This document shows, piece by piece, positions 34,101 to 40,949 of a stretch of 43,360 nt of DNA. The notes below the pieces were generated by a model. It worked only from the letters and a program-made list of their open reading frames with translations, did not search any database and was not told the DNA's origin. Positions within the stretch are counted from its first letter, which is position 1. The number at the start of each line of letters is the position of its first letter. The stretch comes from a virus. The position numbers were made by a program, and so were the translations under genes. Location: positions 1-43,360 of IMG/VR virus record IMGVR_UViG_3300013099_000005, one strand, 5' to 3'.

Positions 34101-34248
34101 ACTCCAATACCTTCGCTTTCGGCCTTGTTTCTTCCGGAGTGTTGAACCTGAGTTTCATCAGACCACCGGGCTCATCAGGGGCCTCGAGGCGGATCCCGAT
34201 ATCGAAGTTCTTTCGTTTGTGCTGGGGGATCTTGGGTGGCTTTTTCAT
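34063..34248 (-). CDS. Small charged protein upstream of the integrase (61 aa)
   Basis: A 61-residue protein rich in Lys, Arg, Glu and Pro (KKPPKIPQHKRKNF, FERDEPEEKPER). It overlaps the integrase start by 38 bases and its start overlaps the lipoprotein stop (ATGA). Its place suggests a directionality or regulatory peptide, but no helix-turn-helix is seen. Confidence 0.55.
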   Translation of the reverse strand: MKKPPKIPQHKRKNFDIGIRLEAPDEPGGLMKLRFNTPEETRPKAKVLEFERDEPEEKPER

Positions 34249-34625
34249 TTTGGCTCTTCGTCCGTGTACTTGATTACCTTGACCTTAATTTTCCCTTTTC
34301 CCCAGCCGGCTCCAAAGTTCGACATTGCACCGTCCTTTTCGGCGCCGATCACGATGATTGCATCTCCTCCACACTCGCAGATGTCATTCCAAATATGTTC
34401 GAGAGCCGCTTCAATGCTGTGTTTGTGGAATGCTGTTGTTCCGGTTTTTGCATCAATGATGCATGTGACGTCAAAGTCTCGTTCAATGTCGTCCTCGTCT
34501 CCAAAGGTCTCATATTTGCAGTACGGTTTTCTGGGGGAGTATTCGACGCCGGTCATTGGGATGATTGCTTCGGAGGCGCATCCGAAACAAAGCATTACGC
34601 TGGCGAGAATGACAATCTGTTTCAT
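34245..34625 (-). CDS. Lipoprotein encoded in the lysogeny operon (126 aa)
   Basis: A 126-residue protein with a lipoprotein signal (KQIVILASVMLCFGCASE; lipobox FGCA, Cys near 16). The mature part contains four further cysteines (PYCKY, VTCII, ICECGG) and GDAIIVIGAEKDGAMS followed by GWGKGKIKVKVIKY, a pattern like small bacterial SHOCT/YdgH-type or DUF4156-like surface lipoproteins. It is carried in the repressor-integrase operon, so it is probably made in the lysogen, where such proteins often block superinfection. That role is inference. Confidence 0.72.
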   Translation of the reverse strand: MKQIVILASVMLCFGCASEAIIPMTGVEYSPRKPYCKYETFGDEDDIERDFDVTCIIDAKTGTTAFHKHSIEAALEHIWNDICECGGDAIIVIGAEKDGAMSNFGAGWGKGKIKVKVIKYTDEEPK

Positions 34626-34999
34626 TTTGTGTTCAGTTTGAATCCGGAAATGCCCCAACTGGCGAGTTCCTGCCCGTCCATTGAATCGGTCACCTTCATT
34701 CTGAACCACAGCGGATCTGTTCCATTCGATGACCGAACAGCCGCTGCATAGGTGATTATCTTTTTCTGGTCAAAGGTCGCCATCCCCCATGCGGCTGGAT
34801 TGACAACCAACTCTCCGTCCTTTGTCTTTGCCACCTTTTCGGCGTTCATTTTGAAGATGAAGTCTCCTGCTTCTTTGACTGTCATTAGCTGAGACTTTTT
34901 CATATCATCTGTTGATGATCTCGCATTTGAAACGACCCAGAAGGCTCCACCGAGGCAGAACAGAAGGAAGATAGCTGCGGCGATGATGATCTTTTTCAT
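34622..34999 (-). CDS. Membrane-anchored protein encoded in the lysogeny operon (125 aa)
   Basis: A 125-residue protein with an N-terminal membrane segment or uncleaved signal (KKIIIAAAIFLLFCLGGAFWV) and a soluble, periplasm-facing part (VKEAGDFIFKMNAEKVA, then WGMATFDQKKIITYAAAVR). No family is recognised. It overlaps the lipoprotein start (ATGA), so the two probably act together. Lysogenic conversion or superinfection exclusion is a reasonable guess from operon context. Confidence 0.68.
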   Translation of the reverse strand: MKKIIIAAAIFLLFCLGGAFWVVSNARSSTDDMKKSQLMTVKEAGDFIFKMNAEKVAKTKDGELVVNPAAWGMATFDQKKIITYAAAVRSSNGTDPLWFRMKVTDSMDGQELASWGISGFKLNTK

Positions 35000-35031
35000 G
35001 ACATTCCCTTTATTTCAAATCTGCGACTTGG

Positions 35032-35739
35032 TTAAACGCTGTTCTTCGTCTCTCCCTGTTCCCACCGTAGCACTTTACCAATCACGCTCCCGCCATCTTT
35101 CGGATCGATTTCGAACTTTGGGAAGGCCTGGTTGTCTGAAATGCAGATCAGCACTTTGCGTGAGAAGTCTGGAACGACCCGCTTCACCATGACGCCGTTG
35201 TCCCCGTCTCTGATGAGGTAGATCCCGGTGTAGGGCTCGATTTCTTCGGCGTGGATCTGCCTCATGTCAACGGTGAGGACGGCCCCCGGGAGAATTGTGT
35301 TCGCCATCGATTCCCCTAGGTGGTGGGCTCGAGACACCCGGACCCTGGCCGCTCTGCCCTGAATGTTTCCGAGAAGCCAGTCTTCCTGCATCGCGTGGAA
35401 GCCATCCGGTTCTTCCGTCATTTCGGCGCCGGGGCCGGCGCAAACCTCTGATTCAAGGATCGGGACCGATTTGTATTGGCGGGCGAAGCCGTCGGGGTCG
35501 GGGATGGTGAAGGTTGGAAGGTCTGGAATGTCGGAGAGGCCGAGGATGTAGTCGGCAGAAAGACCTAGGGCCTCGCAAATCTCGCGGAGACGATGCCAGC
35601 CCTCTATTCCAAGACCGCTCGCCCACCTTGAGACCGCGGCCCTGGAAACACCTGTTGCATCCGCGAGCATGGCTTTGTCGCCATGTCCTTTAATTGCCTC
35701 AGATAGGCGTTCGGCAATCATCTCCCGACGGCCATTCAT
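35032..35739 (-). CDS. CI/LexA-type phage repressor
   Basis: A 235-residue repressor. The helix-turn-helix is at about residues 20-45 (AMLADATGVSRAAVSRWASG). The C-terminal S24 peptidase domain has the serine in LGESMANTI and the lysine in GVMVKRVVP; a likely cleavage site is Ala-Gly in SEVCAGPG. It should keep the prophage silent and self-cleave when RecA is activated. An in-frame ATG at 35790 would add 17 residues but would leave only 28 bases to the divergent gene and place an operator-like palindrome in the coding sequence, so 35739 is preferred. Confidence 0.85.
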   Translation of the reverse strand: MNGRREMIAERLSEAIKGHGDKAMLADATGVSRAAVSRWASGLGIEGWHRLREICEALGLSADYILGLSDIPDLPTFTIPDPDGFARQYKSVPILESEVCAGPGAEMTEEPDGFHAMQEDWLLGNIQGRAARVRVSRAHHLGESMANTILPGAVLTVDMRQIHAEEIEPYTGIYLIRDGDNGVMVKRVVPDFSRKVLICISDNQAFPKFEIDPKDGGSVIGKVLRWEQGETKNSV

Positions 35740-35818
35740 TAATCCAAGATTAACTTTCTTTGAAATGGGGGTTGCATTTTGATTAATCATGAATTATCTT
35801 GTTAATCAGGAGTTGACT
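35740..35818. promoter_or_regulatory. Divergent operator/promoter region between repressor and Cro-like gene
   Basis: TTAATC, CAA, GATTAA at 35739-35753 is a perfect inverted repeat. A second imperfect palindrome lies at 35781-35798 (GATTAATC, AT, GAATTATC; 14 of 18 positions symmetric), and GTTAATC recurs at about 35801. For the rightward gene TTGCAT (35772-35777) and TATCTT (35795-35800) are 17 bases apart, with the second palindrome covering the -10 box, so repressor binding there would block it. The sites are inferred by eye. Confidence 0.6.
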
Positions 35819-36037
35819 ATGACTGACTTGAAATCCTTCATCGAAACCAACCAAATCAGCCAACGCGAATTGGCTGAGGGTGTTGGGATCTCTGCGGCTG
35901 GTGTCTCTTGGATTCTTTCCGGGAAAAACAATCCCAGCAAGGAATCCATAGACGCCATCCTCACCTTCTGCCGCAAGCACGACCCAGACGTCACCTACGA
36001 AGACCTCTTCGGCGAACCCCACCAGAAAGCGAGCTGA
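35819..36037 (+). CDS. Cro-like helix-turn-helix protein
   Basis: A 72-residue DNA-binding protein: QISQRELAEGVGISAAGVSW is a standard helix-turn-helix at about residues 10-30, followed by ILSGKNNPSKESIDAIL. It diverges from the repressor, the place of Cro, which turns off repressor synthesis when the lytic cycle starts. ATG 35819 has GGAG eight bases upstream; an in-frame ATG at 35789 overlaps the promoter. Confidence 0.82.
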   Translation: MTDLKSFIETNQISQRELAEGVGISAAGVSWILSGKNNPSKESIDAILTFCRKHDPDVTYEDLFGEPHQKAS

Positions 36038-36040
36038 CGA

Positions 36041-36247
36041 ATGGGCGCACTCGATCTCTTGTTCGTTTTTCAACTTGCCGTTCTTGCCGTTGCTGTCCTT
36101 GGGATCACCTGGGCAATCGAGTCGGCTCCGGCGATTGTCAGATTTAGGGCGCTTCGAAAACTCCGCAGAGAAGCCCGAGACCGGAAGCGCACCGCCGATT
36201 GGAACCGGCTGCATCCAGCATTTGGCGATGAGGCGGAGTCGAAATGA
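36041..36247 (+). CDS. Small membrane protein (68 aa)
   Basis: A 68-residue protein with one N-terminal membrane segment (DLLFVFQLAVLAVAVLGITWAI) and a basic cytoplasmic tail (RALRKLRREARDRKRTADW). It follows the Cro-like gene after three bases and overlaps the next gene (ATGA). Early small membrane proteins of this type may affect the host envelope or exclude other phages; the function is unknown. Confidence 0.6.
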   Translation: MGALDLLFVFQLAVLAVAVLGITWAIESAPAIVRFRALRKLRREARDRKRTADWNRLHPAFGDEAESK

Positions 36248-36777
36248 CACGCTTACAACATCGCACCCGAGCCTCACAGGTGACAGTCCCGGTAACACCC
36301 GCCGCGGCCCTGATAGCCGAACGCCTTGCTGATCGCCGGGCCGACCTAGCCGACGAATCACAGCAGGCCATTGAAGTCGCGGCCGTCATCCTGGAACGGC
36401 TCCATGACCGGCTCTACGGCTCAGCCGCTGCGGTATCCGGCGATCGCACCCCTCGGTATCGCCGGGCTCAGCTTGCGGGTGAGAAGAGCCTCCCCATTGA
36501 GGATCTCGTCTATCTCGCAACGGTTGCGCCCGAGGCGGTGGCGTCGGTGGTTGATGTACTGGCGATGATCTGCGACCACGACCAGGCCAACCCGCGGTCG
36601 GTATGTGAAACCAACGGCGGCGTTCTCCGGATTTTTGGGGACTTTGAAGCAACTCTTTCCGAAGCGCTTGAAGACGGAACGCTGACGGCCGCCGAAAAGT
36701 GGGACCTCCTTGATCGTCACAAGGTTCTCATGAAGAGAGTCAAGGACCTCAACCCCGCAATCCTGGAGGCCAAATGA
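36244..36777 (+). CDS. Early hypothetical protein (177 aa), possible CII-like regulator
   Basis: A 177-residue, mostly helical protein. The middle (LAGEKSLPIEDLVYLATVAPEAVASVVDVLA) resembles the layout of helical phage regulators encoded after Cro (CP76/CII-like), but I cannot see a clear recognition helix. It overlaps its neighbours on both sides (ATGA). Regulation of lysogeny is a possibility from position. Confidence 0.6.
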   Translation: MTRLQHRTRASQVTVPVTPAAALIAERLADRRADLADESQQAIEVAAVILERLHDRLYGSAAAVSGDRTPRYRRAQLAGEKSLPIEDLVYLATVAPEAVASVVDVLAMICDHDQANPRSVCETNGGVLRIFGDFEATLSEALEDGTLTAAEKWDLLDRHKVLMKRVKDLNPAILEAK

Positions 36778-37016
36778 CCGACGCCACAGCCGCGCAAGTC
36801 CTCCAGCGACTAGAGTCTCTTGAACGCCGAATCGCGGCGATCGACCCGGCGACTGATTGGCCGACGGCTGAGGAAGCGGCCAAGGGATTCAGCGTTCATA
36901 GAGAGACCCTTCGGAAATTGGCGAAGGCTGGGAAAATCCGTCAATCCAGCAACTTCCCGGTCCGCTACTACCGCCCGGATCTGGATCGGCATTTCATTGG
37001 ATTGGTGGTGTCATGA
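36774..37016 (+). CDS. Small helix-turn-helix protein, excisionase-like
   Basis: An 80-residue protein: a short coiled-coil (QRLESLERRIAAI) and then a MerR/excisionase-type winged helix (TAEEAAKGFSVHRETLRKLAKAG, with the wing at FPVRYYRPDLD). Proteins like this bend DNA and direct integrase to excise. It is far from int, but in the operon switched on in the lytic state, which fits an excisionase. It could also be a general regulator. Confidence 0.65.
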   Translation: MTDATAAQVLQRLESLERRIAAIDPATDWPTAEEAAKGFSVHRETLRKLAKAGKIRQSSNFPVRYYRPDLDRHFIGLVVS

Positions 37017-37375
37017 AATCGCAGCGAGCAGACCGCTGTGCCCCTCTGGGGTCCTCCATACAACTCGCCCCGGCCGAGGTGTCTGTTGCCGGGTTTTCCA
37101 AGCCCGGCGTGGGTCGTGTTGTCGATGCCTGCATCGCCGGCGCCGTAATCATCGGGATCCTTGTGGTCTGGCTGGCCGTCTCGAATGTCGTGACGCCACA
37201 GGCCGCGGACCTCGGCCTCAAGCTCGAAGAGGTCTCAATCCTCCTCGTCACCAACCAACGGGATATCGCCCCGATTGCCGCCTATGTGGTTGTCAGCCCT
37301 GAGCAGGCTGAGATTCTGCGGGAGACCACCGGTAGTTGGGGCGTTTTGGTCGATAGAAAGCAGGACTGGCGATGA
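37013..37375 (+). CDS. Early membrane protein (120 aa)
   Basis: A 120-residue protein with one membrane segment in the middle (about 36-58, VVDACIAGAVIIGILVVWLAV) and a soluble C-terminal half (GLKLEEVSILLVTNQRDI, VSPEQAEILRET). It overlaps both neighbours (ATGA). The function is not recognised. Confidence 0.6.
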   Translation: MKSQRADRCAPLGSSIQLAPAEVSVAGFSKPGVGRVVDACIAGAVIIGILVVWLAVSNVVTPQAADLGLKLEEVSILLVTNQRDIAPIAAYVVVSPEQAEILRETTGSWGVLVDRKQDWR

Positions 37376-37881
37376 GCGGCGTCGGCATGACCAACGGTCA
37401 GAAGCGGATCACGTCGAAGATGATCGAGCGCCAGCGCTTGATCGCAGACACAGAGAATCACCGCCTTGATCTGATGGTCAGGCTTTTTGTACCAGCCGGA
37501 GACATGCTCGCAAGCATGCCGACGAAAATAAACTTGAAACGATCCGAGCAGGGCGAACCGGCCGCCACTCTCGGGTCACTCGAATCCACGTCACCGCGCA
37601 TACCTGACGCCGTCACAGACGGCACACAACCAGCGGTAGGCGTTCGACCTGGGCTGCGGATTTCGCTTGACGACCAGGACTCGGCGCGTGAGCAAATGGC
37701 CGGCGGCTCTCCCTCCAAACACCCCTCCATATTTCTTATAAACGACCATGACAACCTACCACCACAGGACAGACGCGGCTTGCCTGGGGCCGCTCTGTCT
37801 CTTACCAATCGGCTCCTCACCTTTCTTGGTGTTGAGCGGGTACCGCGTGGGCGATGTCCTTGGTGTGGGGAGGCGGGATGA
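37372..37881 (+). CDS. Early hypothetical protein (169 aa)
   Basis: A 169-residue protein. The first 50 residues are helical and basic; the middle is low in structure (Ser/Pro/Asp-rich); the end is CPWCGEAG, half of a zinc site. A second start lies at residue 6 (MTNGQKR). It overlaps both neighbours. No family is recognised. Confidence 0.55.
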   Translation: MSGVGMTNGQKRITSKMIERQRLIADTENHRLDLMVRLFVPAGDMLASMPTKINLKRSEQGEPAATLGSLESTSPRIPDAVTDGTQPAVGVRPGLRISLDDQDSAREQMAGGSPSKHPSIFLINDHDNLPPQDRRGLPGAALSLTNRLLTFLGVERVPRGRCPWCGEAG

Positions 37882-38213
37882 CAACCGTCAATGCCCACGG
37901 CGTGCTTTCGGATGGCGAGTTTGTGATGGTGGTTGATTCGTCTGCTGGGCGGGTTCTGGTGGGGCTGTTTGAGTTTGAGGGCCAGTGGAGGTTCTCGCTG
38001 CGGGTTGTGGTCGGCAGGTATCTAGGGTTTGTCAGCCCGGCGAGTGTGACCCGTCAGGGGTACGAGACACGGGATGCGGCGCTTGACTCGGCCAGGGAGC
38101 TGGCTGTGGATGTTCTCAAGGACAAGGCGGCCCCCCGGGCTCATGAGTGGCGAAAGGCTGCGGCGCTGCTGTCGGAGGTCGAGGCTCCGATGCCGGTCGG
38201 GTTGTTTGGATGA
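37878..38213 (+). CDS. Early hypothetical protein (111 aa), last of the operon
   Basis: A 111-residue protein with a beta-type first half (GEFVMVVDSSAGRVLVGLFE, then WRFSLRVVVGRYLGFV) and a helical end (DSARELAVDVLKDKAA). The ATG at 37878 overlaps the previous stop (ATGA) and is preferred over an in-frame start at 37854. It is the last clear gene before the tmRNA. Confidence 0.58.
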   Translation: MTTVNAHGVLSDGEFVMVVDSSAGRVLVGLFEFEGQWRFSLRVVVGRYLGFVSPASVTRQGYETRDAALDSARELAVDVLKDKAAPRAHEWRKAAALLSEVEAPMPVGLFG

Positions 38214-38414
38214 TGATTTCGAGCGGTACACGTTTCGCGACTGATCACCGCGGCAAGTGCGGATACCACACCGCCACCGCTCAATTTGAATGCAGGGTTC
38301 CACGGTCCCAGCCAGGCGGCGTATCCGTGGGTTTGCCATCGGCGGCTTTGGGTGGAGCTGATGCGCTATCTCACGACCCGACTCGTGGCCCCGGAGTAGA
38401 CGGGGCAACTATTT
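38214..38414 (+). other. Gap between early operon and tmRNA; one weak small frame
   Basis: There is no clear gene. One frame is open from 38219 to TAG 38397-38399 and encodes a plausible-looking peptide (GFHGPSQAAYPWVCHRRLW) but has only a TTG start at 38286 and no ribosome site. No good promoter is seen directly before the tmRNA, so the RNA may be cut out of the early operon transcript by RNase P. Confidence 0.35.
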
Positions 38415-38762
38415 GGGGGTGTACCGGCTTCGACGGGGGACCTACCGAGACTGAGAAGCGTGCCCGCGTTCGTCGGCGGTTTCAGGCGAAAAATCACAGT
38501 TGCAGAACCTCAACTGAAAATGGCGGCTTAGGCCGCCCCGAGACCCGACTGCCTTTGTCACGGGCGCGGGATCTCGGACGTTTCGTGACATGCGGATCTT
38601 GGTCGTCGTTGGTACGCCAGGGCCAAAGGCTTTGTGCCAACTGGCCGGCTTCCAGGGTGCTCGATGCTCGGGATTCCAGCGAGAGAAATCATCGAGATGC
38701 GCACGGAGAAGCTCGTCAAGGTGTTGCCTCGGACAGGGGTTCGACTCCCCTCACCTCCACCA
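38415..38762 (+). ncRNA. ssrA: Transfer-messenger RNA (tmRNA)
   Basis: A 348-base tmRNA. The 5' end GGGGGTG pairs with CACCTCC at 38752-38758, followed by A and encoded CCA; the third pair is G-U, the identity element for alanyl-tRNA synthetase. The D-loop block GGCTTCGACGGGG and the T-arm (AGGGG, TTCGACT, CCCCT) match the family. P2 can form from CGAG and CGTGC (38446-38463) with GCACG and CTCG (38701-38715). A tag frame lies in the middle with its stop in a hairpin loop. tmRNA with SmpB frees stalled ribosomes and tags the broken protein for proteolysis. Confidence 0.93.
38502..38531 (+). other. tmRNA tag reading frame
   Basis: The resume codon is GCA, preceded by CAGTT (E. coli has TAGTC). 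The nine codons read AEPQLKMAA and end at TAG. With the alanine from the charged tmRNA the tag is A-AEPQLKMAA. The TAG lies in the TTAG loop of a perfect 6-bp hairpin (38522-38537), as in other tmRNAs. The final Ala-Ala is the usual signal for ClpXP-type proteases. Confidence 0.85.
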
Positions 38763-38910
38763 ATCCAAGTATCGCCGGTCAGTGCGTGGCCGGTGTTGGC
38801 ATCTGGGGACGCCGCCAGGCGATCTCGGTTCCGCACGTACGCCCTGCGGGCCGGACCAGGCGTGACAGTTGGGAGAGACCAGCACTATCCAATCAAAAAG
38901 GAGAAACCAT

Positions 38911-39078
38911 ATGTCAGTGAAGCGGGATGACCGCCGAGACCTGCGTCGCAAGGAAGCGATTCAGCGCAAGTCTCTCACCAATCAGATGAGTCCAGCGGAG
39001 CGGATTGCGGCTCTTGATTCTCGGCTCGGTACTGGAGTTGGGGCCGCCAGGGAGCGGGCTCGACTGGAGAAGGAGTAG
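38911..39078 (+). CDS. Small charged protein (55 aa), first gene of the DNA-metabolism operon
   Basis: A 55-residue, strongly charged protein (KRDDRRDLRRKEAIQRKSL) with a good AAAGGAG ribosome site at 38898-38904. A weak promoter may lie upstream (GTGACA and TATCCA at about 38862-38892). An in-frame upstream extension lacks a ribosome site. The function is unknown; small phage proteins of this composition often bind nucleic acid. Confidence 0.6.
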   Translation: MSVKRDDRRDLRRKEAIQRKSLTNQMSPAERIAALDSRLGTGVGAARERARLEKE

Positions 39079-39081
39079 ACC

Positions 39082-39249
39082 ATGGACGAACACATCATCA
39101 CAGGCGAAAACATCCAGAGCGTGAAGATCGAGCGAAACTCGCGGGGGTTCACGATCTCCGTCCGCGCCTCGTCCGTAGAGCTGGCCATGGCCATGTATGA
39201 CCACGCCAAGGCCGCAACCGATCGCCGCCTCGAGGCGGAGAAGGAGTAG
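39082..39249 (+). CDS. Small hypothetical protein (55 aa)
   Basis: A 55-residue protein three bases after the previous stop, with GGAG in that gene's end. It has a beta hairpin followed by a helix (SVKIERNSRGFTISVRASS, then AMAMYDHAKAATDRRLEAE). The end of this gene and the previous one share the same ERRL/KE style and the same GAGAAGGAGTAGACCATG spacing, so the start regions look duplicated. The function is unknown. Confidence 0.6.
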   Translation: MDEHIITGENIQSVKIERNSRGFTISVRASSVELAMAMYDHAKAATDRRLEAEKE

Positions 39250-39252
39250 ACC

Positions 39253-40368
39253 ATGTCTGGAAGCAATCTTGCGCGTCATGTTGAGCATTTGCCGGCGGTG
39301 GTGCAGAACAACCCTGTCGCGGCGATGCTCGCCGAGTTCACACCCCAGAAATACAACCTCGTGACCCCGGTATGCGCCATCGACCAATTGCCACCGATGA
39401 CCCGCATCTCGGTGCAGGTAGTGGTTGTCGATCCGGAAGACGACATCTACGCGATCTCAAGTGGAAAATTCGCCCTGACCAAGAACGCCCTCAACCGCAT
39501 CGCAGCGGCGGCGAACGTGAGTTGGATCCCCGAGCGGTCCGGCCAGGTCGATAACTGGAACGATCCTCGCCGCGTCAAGTATCGGGCCGTTGGGACGATC
39601 CAGGATTTCAACGGTCGCGAGAGGGTAATCTCGGGTGAGAAGGAGATTGACCTCCGAGGCGATGCGGACGACCCGGACAGTTGGGGCAAGGAGCTTGCGT
39701 CAATCATCCAGTCAGCCGAAAGGCAAAGCCGTGACCCGATGGGACAGATCAGGCAGGAGCGGCTGCACATCATCTCCTTTGCCGAGACGAAGGCGAAGCT
39801 CCGTGCCCTTCGTGAGGCTCTCGCAATCAAACAGGGGACCACGAAAGAGAAGATCTGCCGCCCCTGGGTGGTGCCGACGCTGGTCGCCGACTACGACACC
39901 TCGGACCCGGAGATCAAACGGATACTGGTTGCCCAGCGGCTTGGCGCGCAGTCCGCCCTCTACGGCGGTGGGGGTGCAGCTCAGCCCGTCGCACCGCAGC
40001 TTGCTCAGGGAGAAATTATCGACGTCGAGCCGGCCGACGAACCCGTCGACGTCACCAACGGCTTCGCCGAGGCTGCTGAGCCTACCGAGGCTCTCGACCC
40101 GTTCGCGGACGTTTCAGGAGCCGACGAGCATCCTTTGCCGATCCCGGATGACGTGATCAGCAGCTGCCCAACCTCTGATGCGGCTCGCTACGAGAAGCTC
40201 AACTGGATCGATGTGATGGCCAAGCGCGCGATCGAGGTTTTCCCAGATCGAGCCGAGGCGGTCTTCCGGAAGCACGCGTCTGGAATCGATTGGTTGGCGG
40301 TTTCGATCGGAGACATCGAGGCCGTCTATCACTCGATCGTGAACGACCTCAAGGGCGGCGCGTCGTGA
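39253..40368 (+). CDS. Putative DNA-binding / recombination protein (371 aa)
   Basis: A 371-residue protein. Its first 230 residues form one domain with VYAISSGKFALTKNALNRI-type sequence (DDIYAISSGKFALTKNALNR), then YRAVGTIQDFNGRERVISGE, EIDLRGD and a helical part ETKAKLRALREALAIKQG. I recall similar unnamed phage proteins near recombination genes, but no Pfam name comes to mind. An acidic linker (Pro/Glu/Asp) joins a second helical domain (ARYEKLNWIDVMAKRAIEVF). It lies before sbcD and sbcC, so an annealing or DNA-end-binding role like RecT/Erf is a fair guess. ATG 39253 has an AAGGAG site. Confidence 0.6.
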   Translation: MSGSNLARHVEHLPAVVQNNPVAAMLAEFTPQKYNLVTPVCAIDQLPPMTRISVQVVVVDPEDDIYAISSGKFALTKNALNRIAAAANVSWIPERSGQVDNWNDPRRVKYRAVGTIQDFNGRERVISGEKEIDLRGDADDPDSWGKELASIIQSAERQSRDPMGQIRQERLHIISFAETKAKLRALREALAIKQGTTKEKICRPWVVPTLVADYDTSDPEIKRILVAQRLGAQSALYGGGGAAQPVAPQLAQGEIIDVEPADEPVDVTNGFAEAAEPTEALDPFADVSGADEHPLPIPDDVISSCPTSDAARYEKLNWIDVMAKRAIEVFPDRAEAVFRKHASGIDWLAVSIGDIEAVYHSIVNDLKGGAS

Positions 40369-40949
40369 GAGGAGGCACGCTCAGGATTGTCCCCAAACCA
40401 ACACAGGAAGAAGAAGATCGTTTCTTCGCAAAGGTTAAGAAGGGGCCAGGCTGCTGGATTTGGGCGGCTGGATGTTTTGTAAACGGGTACGGCTGTTTCA
40501 AGGTCCAAGGTGAAAGCTATGGCGCCCATAGGGTGTCCTACGTGATCGAGCATGGCCGGATCCCCGATAAATTAATCCTCCTCCACAGCTGTGACAACCC
40601 GAAGTGCGTAAACCCTGACCACCTGCGTGCCGGCACCCAGGCGGAGAACATTGCCGACAGAGACGCGAAAGGCAGAACCGCCACTGGCGACCGATCAGGT
40701 CTTCGACTTCATCCGGAACGGGCAGCTCGAGGCGACCGCAATGGTTCGCGGCTCCACCCGGAGAGGCTTGTTCGTGGGGAAGACCACCGGGACGCCAAAC
40801 TCACAGAGGCCAAAGTTATCGAAATTCGGCGTCGACACGCATCCGGGGCTGCACGACCGGAGATTTCTGAGGAGTTTGGCATCCATCCATCCCACGTCTG
40901 GCGAATCGTCAATCACAAGTGCTGGAAACACGTTGGAGGTGCAGCATGA
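40365..40949 (+). CDS. HNH endonuclease with NUMOD-like tail
   Basis: A 194-residue HNH nuclease from a GTG that overlaps the previous stop (GTGA). The core is GCWIWAAGCFVNGYGCF, then GAHRVSYVIEHG and the catalytic LLHSCDNPKCVNPDHL with the Cys pair. A Gly/Arg-rich linker with two near-identical units (SGLRLHPERAARGD, NGSRLHPERLVRGE) leads to a C-terminal helix-turn-helix (KVIEIRRRHASGAARPEISEEF). This is the layout of free-standing homing endonucleases. It is inserted between the putative recombination gene and sbcD without breaking the overlaps. Confidence 0.88.
   Translation: MRGGTLRIVPKPTQEEEDRFFAKVKKGPGCWIWAAGCFVNGYGCFKVQGESYGAHRVSYVIEHGRIPDKLILLHSCDNPKCVNPDHLRAGTQAENIADRDAKGRTATGDRSGLRLHPERAARGDRNGSRLHPERLVRGEDHRDAKLTEAKVIEIRRRHASGAARPEISEEFGIHPSHVWRIVNHKCWKHVGGAA

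Noticed and set aside
38415-38762. tmRNA region as a second attachment site remnant
   Set aside because: Many elements insert at the ssrA 3' end and carry a fragment, but here the 5' end, tag and 3' end are all present and no integrase is adjacent.
38147-38920. A 257-residue frame that runs over the tmRNA
   Set aside because: It crosses the tRNA-like ends and tag frame of the tmRNA and overlaps the early operon end; no domain is seen and composition is shadow-like.
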